DNA of 64,000 nt, from the NCBI RefSeq assembly GCF_003436275.1, contig NZ_QSOP01000005.1, positions 70,565 through 134,564 on the forward strand, written 5' to 3'. The translations under genes and the position numbers were made by a program. The stretch comes from Collinsella sp. TM09-10AT. GTDB lineage: Bacteria; Actinomycetota; Coriobacteriia; Coriobacteriales; Coriobacteriaceae. The notes below the pieces were generated by a model that ran no database searches, had not been told where the DNA came from, and saw only the letters and a list, made by a program, of their open reading frames with translations. Of the stretch, positions 58,545 to 64,000 are shown piece by piece. The first letter of the stretch is position 1. The number at the start of each line of letters is the position of its first letter.

Positions 58545-59408
58545 AAGGCCGAAGCGGTCGCGGCCCTGCGCGCCGAGGGGCACGCGCTCGGGCACCTGCT
58601 CGCATGCGCCGAGCTCAAGCGGTCGACCTACTACTACGCCCTCGCGCACCCGCCGAGGCCCACGCGCCCCGAGCTCCGGGAGGCGGCCGCCGAGATCTTC
58701 TCGCGCACCGCCAACGGCTGCGGGCACCGGCAGATAGCGATGTGCCTCAGGGCGGAAGAGGGGGCCGTGATAGCCGACAAGACCGTGCTCAAGATGATGC
58801 GCGAGATGGGGATCCGCTGCGGTATCAGACGCGAGACGGCCTACCACGGGTACAACTCGTACAGGGGCGTCGTCGGCAGGACGTTCGAGAACGTGATCGC
58901 GAGGGATTTCGACGCCGGGGCCCCGTGGCGGAAGCTGGGGACGGACGTCACCGAGTCCAAGGTGGCGGGCGGCAAGGCCTACTGGGCCCCGACGCTGGAC
59001 TTCTGCACCAAGGAGATCGTGGCGAGCGACATATCGACCACGCCCGACATGGCCCAGCAGGTCAGGATGCTCGACGAGCTGCTGTCCAAGATCCCCGAGG
59101 GCGCCGCCCCGACCATGCACTCGGACCGGGGCCGGCAGTACCAGCGCGCCTCGTACACATCCAGGCTCGAGGCCGCCGGCATCGTCCAGAGCATGTCCAG
59201 GAAGGCGAACTGCATCGACAACGCCGCCACCGAGCAGCTCTTCGGCCACGTCAAGGACGAGTTCTACCGGGGCCGCGAGTGGGAGACGTTCGAGGATTTC
59301 AAACGCGACCTGGAGGAATACATAGTCCACTGGAACACGAGCCGGAGGCAGGTAAGATTGAAGGGCCTGACCCCGGAGGAGTTCCGGAATCAGGCCCTCG
59401 CGGCCTAG
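58503..59408 (+). CDS. IS transposase OrfB part (DDE integrase core), made by -1 frameshift
   Basis: The open frame runs without a stop from the frameshift site to 59408. It has an HTH_21-like region (ELREAAAEIFSRTANGCGHR) and an rve integrase core: D in GTDVTESK, D in MHSDRGRQYQ, E in DNAATEQLFGH. No good independent start exists near its beginning (the first ATG, 58740, is inside conserved sequence), so OrfAB fusion is the active transposase. Confidence 0.88.
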   Translation: MTRPGREGRALTRAKAEAVAALRAEGHALGHLLACAELKRSTYYYALAHPPRPTRPELREAAAEIFSRTANGCGHRQIAMCLRAEEGAVIADKTVLKMMREMGIRCGIRRETAYHGYNSYRGVVGRTFENVIARDFDAGAPWRKLGTDVTESKVAGGKAYWAPTLDFCTKEIVASDISTTPDMAQQVRMLDELLSKIPEGAAPTMHSDRGRQYQRASYTSRLEAAGIVQSMSRKANCIDNAATEQLFGHVKDEFYRGREWETFEDFKRDLEEYIVHWNTSRRQVRLKGLTPEEFRNQALAA

Positions 59409-59422
59409 TCGCTATTTAGGGC

Positions 59423-59446
59423 GTCCAAGATTTGGGACGCAGTTCA
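59423..59446 (-). repeat. IS right inverted repeat
   Basis: 24-bp terminal repeat, the partner of 57998-58021; it is followed directly by the CAA duplication. Confidence 0.9.
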
Positions 59447-59471
59447 CAAGCGGTCCGGGCTTAATAAACGA

Positions 59472-59548
59472 TGGTGCTCCATGGCGGATTCGAACCGTCG
59501 ACCTTGGGATTAGAAGTCCCCTGCTCTATCCAACTGAGCTAATGGAGC
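59472..59548 (-). tRNA. tRNA-Arg(UCU)
   Basis: 77 nt with an encoded CCA. Acceptor GCTCCAT pairs with ATGGAGC; T arm GACGG-TTCGAAT-CCGCC; anticodon loop CTTCTAA gives UCU (reads AGA/AGG). Confidence 0.95.
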
Positions 59549-59602
59549 AAATAACCGCACGCCCAAGCAAGCGCAAACCTGTCAGGCGCAAGTAATTATA
59601 AC

Positions 59603-60373
59603 CTAGTTGAACTGCTCGCGGTACGCCTTGCAGACCTCATCGACCGGGCCGTCCATGCGAAGGTCACCCTTCTCAATCCAAACGGCACGCTGGCAGATGC
59701 GTTCAACCTGCTCCATGGAGTGCGAAACGAACAGAACCGTCACGTCGCCGCTCTGGATAAAGTGCTGGATGCGGGCCTCGCACTTCTGCTGGAAGAACAC
59801 ATCACCGACGGACAGCGTCTCGTCAACGATCAGAATATCGGGCTCGGTAATCGTCGCGATTGCAAAGGCAATACGCGCAACCATGCCCGAGGAGAAGTTC
59901 TTAAGCGGCATGTCGACAAAGTTCTGAAGCTCAGCGAACTCGATAATGCCGTCAAAGTTGGCGTCGATGAACTCCTTGGTATAGCCGAGCAGGGCGCCGT
60001 TCAGATAGATGTTCTCGCGGGCGGTCAGCTCGGGATCAAAGCCGGCACCAAGCTCAATCAGCGGCGCGATGTTACCGTGCACCTTAACGCTGCCCTCGCT
60101 TGGCTCAAGCACGCCAGCGATAATCTTGAGCATCGTAGACTTGCCGGAGCCATTGGTGCCAACCAGACCCACGACCTCGCCACGATGAATATCAAACGAA
60201 ATATGCTTAAGCGCCCTAAACTCCTCAAAGAACAACTCGTGCTTGACAAGCTTGATGAAGTACTCCTTGAGGTTGGTCAGCGACTCGGACGCCATGTTAA
60301 AGATCATGGTGACGTCGTCGACCTCGACAGCCAGAGGCTGCTCGCTGTAATCAACAACAGATTCAGTCATCAC
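59603..60373 (-). CDS. ABC transporter ATPase for polysaccharide export
   Basis: ATP-binding subunit of the Wzt/TagH/RfbE type. Walker A GTNGSGKST, signature motif NFSSGMVARIAFA and Walker B ILIVDETLSVGD. 256 residues, so it lacks the C-terminal carbohydrate-binding domain that some Wzt proteins have. It begins 8 nt after the permease gene and they form a two-gene operon. Confidence 0.92.
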   Translation of the reverse strand: MMTESVVDYSEQPLAVEVDDVTMIFNMASESLTNLKEYFIKLVKHELFFEEFRALKHISFDIHRGEVVGLVGTNGSGKSTMLKIIAGVLEPSEGSVKVHGNIAPLIELGAGFDPELTARENIYLNGALLGYTKEFIDANFDGIIEFAELQNFVDMPLKNFSSGMVARIAFAIATITEPDILIVDETLSVGDVFFQQKCEARIQHFIQSGDVTVLFVSHSMEQVERICQRAVWIEKGDLRMDGPVDEVCKAYREQFN

Positions 60374-60381
60374 AGCACTCC

Positions 60382-61227
60382 TTAGATGTAGAGGATGAAC
60401 TTGCGCTCGGACTTATGGAACACGGTATAGCCAATAACAAGCGCAAGAACCGCCCAAGCAGCGCACATACCAAACGTCATAAGCGAGGGCGTAGTTTGGA
60501 ACAGAAAGATATCGCGCATAAACTGCAGGTAGTTGTACATGGGGTTCGCATACATCAAGATACGCACGAGATGCGGCATTTGCGCAATATAGTCAGTCGT
60601 CCAGAAGATGGGCGTAATATAAGTCCACGCCGTAATGACGACGCTCCACAGATGCATAACGTCGCGGAAAAAGACCGTAAGGGCAGAGAGCATCATGCCC
60701 AGGCCCATGCAGAAGCACATAAGCAGCAGCAGGCAAACCGGCAGCAGAATCAGGTGCCAAGAAGGCATAACGCGGAACCACAGCATGACGATGGCGACGG
60801 CGACCAGCGAGAAGGCAAAGTTCACGAGCGAGAAAAGCACTTTCTGCACCGGGAAGACCCAGCGGTGCACCTTAACCTTCTTGAGCAGAGGGGCAGCACC
60901 CACGATCGACGTTAGGGCCTGGTTCGTGGACTCGGACATGACGGCAAAGGTAACGTTACCCACGATTAAGTACAGCGGGTACATCTCGGGCGTCATTGAT
61001 CCATTGCGGCCCTGGCCAAAAATCGTCGAGAACACGATGGCCATGACGATCATCATCAGCAGCGGGTTGAGAACCGACCATGCGACGCCCAGAACGCTAC
61101 GGCGATACTTGATCTTAAAATCCTTGGTAACCAGCTGACGAAGGATAAACGCGTCCTTCTCAAATTCGTTCTTAGCAAACGTCGCAGGCAGACTGCGAGT
61201 TTCTTGTTGCTTTGTCTGATCCGACAC
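60382..61227 (-). CDS. ABC-2 type polysaccharide export permease
   Basis: A Wzm/TagG-like permease with six hydrophobic segments; the N-terminal cytoplasmic part has the KYRRSVLGVAWSVLNPL motif of this family. A GTG at 61227 with AAAGGAG 8 nt upstream gives 281 residues; the longer open frame upstream is not family-like. With the ATPase and the nearby RmlCD fusion it may export a rhamnose-containing polysaccharide. That pairing is inference. Confidence 0.9.
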   Translation of the reverse strand: MSDQTKQQETRSLPATFAKNEFEKDAFILRQLVTKDFKIKYRRSVLGVAWSVLNPLLMMIVMAIVFSTIFGQGRNGSMTPEMYPLYLIVGNVTFAVMSESTNQALTSIVGAAPLLKKVKVHRWVFPVQKVLFSLVNFAFSLVAVAIVMLWFRVMPSWHLILLPVCLLLLMCFCMGLGMMLSALTVFFRDVMHLWSVVITAWTYITPIFWTTDYIAQMPHLVRILMYANPMYNYLQFMRDIFLFQTTPSLMTFGMCAAWAVLALVIGYTVFHKSERKFILYI

Positions 61228-61351
61228 GGATGCAACTCCTTTACTCGTAATCGTTGACAAACGAACAGTATAGACCCGACGGCCATGCAAACGATTCGCG
61301 CAACAAAACTGGAGAACTAACCCACATCTTAGGATGCCAAGCCCAAACGGC

Positions 61352-61357
61352 TATACT
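61352..61357 (+). promoter_or_regulatory. -10 element for the glycosyltransferase gene
   Basis: TATACT, with a weak TTAGGA 17 bp upstream, and AAGGAG before the GTG start. Confidence 0.45.
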
Positions 61358-61387
61358 TTCAAGAATTGAATGTATAAGGAGCATTGA

Positions 61388-62359
61388 GTGAATTCTGAAT
61401 CCATCGCCGTCATCATCCCCTGCTACAACGAAGCCCTCACGATCGGCAAAGTCATCGACGACTTTCACCGCGAGCTTCCGCAAGCGACGGTCTACGTCTA
61501 TGACAACAACTCGTCGGACGATACCTCACGCATCGCCACCGAGCACGGCGCCACGGTCCGCTTTGAGCCCCGTCAGGGAAAGGGCAACGTGTGCCGCCAG
61601 ATGTTTCGCGATATCGACGCCGATTGCTACCTGATGGTCGACGGCGACGACACCTACCCCGCCGAGGCGGCCAAGGCCCTCTGCGAGCCTATCCTCAACG
61701 GCGCGGCCGATATGACCGTAGGCGACCGCCTTTCCAACGGCACCTACGCCGAGGAAAACAAGCGTGCTTTCCACGGCTTTGGCAACAATCTGGTCCGCGC
61801 CATGATCAAGTGGATCTATGGCTACAGCTTCGATGATGTCATGACCGGCTACCGCGCCATGAGCCGCCCGTTCGTTAAAACCTTCCCTGTGCTTTCCGAG
61901 GGCTTCCAGATCGAAACCGAGCTCTCGATCCACGCCGTCGACCACCGCTGGCGCATCAAAGATGTGCCCATCGAGTACCGCGACCGTCCGGAAGGCTCCG
62001 AGTCCAAGCTCAATACCGTGAGCGACGGCATTAAAGTCGTCACGATGATCGGCACGCTGTTCAAGGACTACCGCCCGCTGAAGTTCTTCAGCCTCGTCGC
62101 GCTTCTGTTTGCGGTGATCGGCCTCGCCCTGGGCATGCCCATCGTTGTCGAGTATTTCCAGACCGGCCTCGTTCCGCGCTTCCCCACCGCCATGCTCGCC
62201 GCGTCGTTTATGTTCCTGTGCGGCCTGAGCCTTGCAACCGGATTCATCCTGGATTCTGTAGCAAAGGTCGAAAAAAAGCAGTGGGAGGTCAACGTATATA
62301 GCAAGTACGCCTACGACGACCAGCCCGGCCACCCTACTTCCAAGCCAAGCGAGAGGTAG
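61388..62359 (+). CDS. Family 2 glycosyltransferase with two C-terminal membrane helices
   Basis: Similar to dolichol- or undecaprenyl-phosphate sugar transferases. IAVIIPCYNEALTIGKVI at the start, the DGDDTYP metal motif, and GYSFDDVMTGYRAMSRPF are typical. Two membrane helices follow (around residues 230-255 and 265-290). 323 residues. It probably charges a polyprenyl phosphate with a sugar. GTG start with AAGGAG 6 nt upstream. It is divergent from the ABC exporter. Confidence 0.88.
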   Translation: MNSESIAVIIPCYNEALTIGKVIDDFHRELPQATVYVYDNNSSDDTSRIATEHGATVRFEPRQGKGNVCRQMFRDIDADCYLMVDGDDTYPAEAAKALCEPILNGAADMTVGDRLSNGTYAEENKRAFHGFGNNLVRAMIKWIYGYSFDDVMTGYRAMSRPFVKTFPVLSEGFQIETELSIHAVDHRWRIKDVPIEYRDRPEGSESKLNTVSDGIKVVTMIGTLFKDYRPLKFFSLVALLFAVIGLALGMPIVVEYFQTGLVPRFPTAMLAASFMFLCGLSLATGFILDSVAKVEKKQWEVNVYSKYAYDDQPGHPTSKPSER

Positions 62360-62409
62360 ATCTTCCGCAAAATACTATTGGCACCACTGCGCAGATAGCC
62401 ACCAACAAG

Positions 62410-62440
62410 AAAAGCCGCCGTTAAAGAACGGCGGCTTTTA
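62410..62440. terminator. Bidirectional intrinsic terminator
   Basis: A perfect 13-bp stem (AAAAGCCGCCGTT / AACGGCGGCTTTT) with an AAAG loop and A/T runs on both sides, between the convergent glycosyltransferase and rmlCD genes. Confidence 0.9.
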
Positions 62441-62461
62441 CTCTCGAAAAGTTAATAGCGC

Positions 62462-63916
62462 CTAGAGCGTCTTGATGTACTCCCCCAGCTCTTCCTCCCA
62501 GTCGGGCATGTGGAAGCCGGCAGCCTCGAGCCTGGACAGGTCGAGCGCGGAGTGGACCGGGCGCGGTGCGATGGGGCCGGCGGCGCTGGCGTAGTAGTCG
62601 GCCGTGGAGACCGGGACCACCTTGCCGCCGTTGCCGTTGGCGGCCTCGAAGACCTCACGCGCGATTTCGGCCCAGGAGGCGACGCGGCCGCTGCCGGTGC
62701 AGCCGTAGGTGCCGTAGGGGGCCTTGTTCTCCAGCACGTGGAAGATGGCCGCGGCCATGTCGCGCGTGAAGGTCAGGCGTCCCAGCTGGTCGTCAACGAC
62801 GGTGATCTGGGTGAGCTTATCCCCCGGGTCGGCGACGCGGTCGGACAGCGCCTTCATGGTCTTGACGAAGTTGTGCCCCTCGCCGATGACCCAGCTCGAG
62901 CGCATGATGTAGTGGCGCGGGCAGCCGGCCACGGCGATGTCGCCTGCCGCCTTGGTCTGGCCGTAGACGGACAGTGGGCTGAGGGGCTCGTCCTCGTCAT
63001 GGACCTCGGCGGTGCCGTCAAAGACGTAGTCGGAGGAGACGTGCACGAGCGTGATGCCGTGCTCGGCGCAGGTGCGGGCGAGGAGCGCCGGGCCGGTCGC
63101 GTTGGCCTTCCAGGCGATGACACGGCCCTCGGGGGTCTCCGCTTTATCCACGGCCGTGTAGGCACCGCAGTTGATCACGGTGCCGTAGAGCGACCAGTCG
63201 TACTGTACGTAGGCGTCCGGGTCGGACATGTCGAAGGTGTCGATGTCGCAGAAGTCGAAGTCCTTCGCGACGCCGCGCTCCTCCGCCAGCGCGCGGACCG
63301 CATGGCCCAACTGGCCGTTGCAGCCGGTGACGAGGGTGCGCTTCGGCGCCATGGGGACGACGTCCTTGAGCATCGGGTGGTTGAGGTCGGCATCGGAGAC
63401 GGTGGCCTCGTCGAGCGGGATGGGCCACTCGATGGCGAGCTCGGGGTCGGCGAGGTTCACGAAGGTGTAGGTCCTCTTGAGCTCCGGCGACCAGTGGGCG
63501 TCCACCAGGTAGGTGTAGGCGGTGCCGTCCTCCAGGGCCTGGAAGGAGTTGCCCACGCCGCGCGGCACGTAGATGGCCTTCGAGGGGTCGAGCACGGTCG
63601 TGTAGACCTTGCCGTAGGTGGCGCTGCCCTCGCGCAGGTCCACCCAGGCGCCGAAGACGCTGCCGCGGGCCACGGAGATGAACTTGTCCCAGGGCTCGGC
63701 GTGGATGCCGCGGGTGACGCCGCGGCTGTCGTTGTAGGAGATGTTGTTCTGGACGACGCGGAGGTCCGGGATGCCCAGGGCGGTCATCTTGGCGCGCTGC
63801 CAGTTCTCCTTGAACCAACCGCGCGAGTCGCCGTGGACGGCCAGTTCGACGACCTTCAGGCCCTCGATGCCGGTCTCGGTGACGGAGAGGTCCTTCTCGA
63901 ATGCGATGTCTGCCAT
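62462..63916 (-). CDS. rmlCD: Fused dTDP-4-dehydrorhamnose 3,5-epimerase / reductase
   Basis: Residues 1-185 are an RmlC-type cupin (H72 in RGIHAEPWDK, VDLREGSATYGK) and residues 192-484 an RmlD-type reductase (VTGCNGQLGHAVRAL, SSDYVFDG, Y318-GQT-K322). Together they do the last two steps of dTDP-L-rhamnose synthesis. In the cupin half the site usually holding a Tyr-Tyr pair reads HWSPE, so the epimerase half is divergent. AGGAG lies about 10 nt before the ATG. 484 residues. rmlA and rmlB are not in the window. Confidence 0.9.
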   Translation of the reverse strand: MADIAFEKDLSVTETGIEGLKVVELAVHGDSRGWFKENWQRAKMTALGIPDLRVVQNNISYNDSRGVTRGIHAEPWDKFISVARGSVFGAWVDLREGSATYGKVYTTVLDPSKAIYVPRGVGNSFQALEDGTAYTYLVDAHWSPELKRTYTFVNLADPELAIEWPIPLDEATVSDADLNHPMLKDVVPMAPKRTLVTGCNGQLGHAVRALAEERGVAKDFDFCDIDTFDMSDPDAYVQYDWSLYGTVINCGAYTAVDKAETPEGRVIAWKANATGPALLARTCAEHGITLVHVSSDYVFDGTAEVHDEDEPLSPLSVYGQTKAAGDIAVAGCPRHYIMRSSWVIGEGHNFVKTMKALSDRVADPGDKLTQITVVDDQLGRLTFTRDMAAAIFHVLENKAPYGTYGCTGSGRVASWAEIAREVFEAANGNGGKVVPVSTADYYASAAGPIAPRPVHSALDLSRLEAAGFHMPDWEEELGEYIKTL

Positions 63917-63965
63917 GTGGGAAAAGCTCCTATCGAAGAGGTTGGGTAACCGGGGGCGCCCGCGC

Positions 63966-64000
63966 GGGGCCGCAGGGTCATCCCCATGCCCTGCGGCCCC
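63966..64000. other. GC-rich hairpin at window edge
   Basis: GGGGCCGCAGGG pairs perfectly with CCCTGCGGCCCC around an 11-nt loop. No U tract is seen on the minus strand. It may belong to a gene beyond the window end. Confidence 0.5.

Larger units (their letters stand above)
57998..59446 (+). mobile_element. IS3-family (IS150-like) insertion sequence
   Basis: A 1,449-bp element. Ends: left TGAACTGCCTCCCATTTCTT and right (reverse complement) TGAACTGCGTCCCAAATCTT, both continuing GGAC; 24-bp repeats with three mismatches. Target duplication CAA on both sides (57995-57997 and 59447-59449). It carries orfA and orfB in -1 overlap. Codon use is richer in AGG and CCG than the neighbours, so it is likely foreign. 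It lies between aroQ and tRNA-Arg(UCU), with both reading frames intact. Confidence 0.93.

Overview
The window looks like chromosomal DNA from a high-GC actinobacterium of the class Coriobacteriia, most likely Collinsella or a close relative. This is inference: no 16S gene is present. It rests on the GC-rich codon use, the actinobacterial order of the housekeeping block (rpsP-khpA-rimM-trmD ... rplS-rnhB-yraN-comM-dprA ... xerC, rpsB-tsf, pyrH-frr, uppS-cdsA-dxr-rseP-ispG-proS), and the AroE-AroK and RmlC-RmlD fusions. Nearly all DNA is coding and most genes in the first 49 kb read on the minus strand.

Layout. (1) 0-18 kb: a phosphotransferase-fold gene on the plus strand, then a long minus-strand block for translation (proS, rpsB, tsf, frr, rplS), isoprenoid and lipid precursors (ispG, dxr, uppS, cdsA), membrane proteolysis (rseP), UMP kinase, recombination and DNA uptake (xerC, dprA, comM), tRNA modification (trmFO), rnhB and yraN. 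comM is broken by a frameshift and xerC seems to lack a canonical start codon. (2) 18-28 kb: ppdK and its regulatory kinase, glyQS, lepB, trmD, rimM, khpA, rpsP. (3) 28-34 kb: dinB (+), then rsfS-yqeK-nadD-obgE and rpmA-rplU. (4) 33-43 kb: a split radical-SAM pair, a DUF697-like membrane protein, and the elongasome genes rodA-PBP2-mreD-mreC-mreB. (5) 43-49 kb: a TPR membrane protein, a cyclophilin, a zinc-ribbon membrane protein, a P-type ATPase and tRNA-Arg(CCG). (6) 49-58 kb, plus strand: a complete aromatic amino acid cluster, aroF-tyrA-aroB-aroA-aroC-pheA-aroEK-aroQ, covering all seven shikimate steps plus the branches to prephenate-derived Phe and Tyr precursors, with a possible attenuator in front. 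(7) 58-64 kb: an intact-looking IS3-family (IS150-like) element with inverted repeats, a 3-bp target duplication and a frameshift signal; tRNA-Arg(UCU); a polysaccharide ABC exporter; a membrane glycosyltransferase; and an RmlC-RmlD fusion for dTDP-rhamnose.

The most unusual signals are non-coding: two nearly identical 76-78 nt perfect palindromes 34 kb apart, a second unrelated palindrome inside the aro cluster, the hairpin that hides the transposase ribosome-binding site in the IS, and the aroF leader. At the protein level the RseP homologue carries an insert of about 110 residues that resembles a winged helix. No CRISPR array, rRNA gene or prophage was seen.
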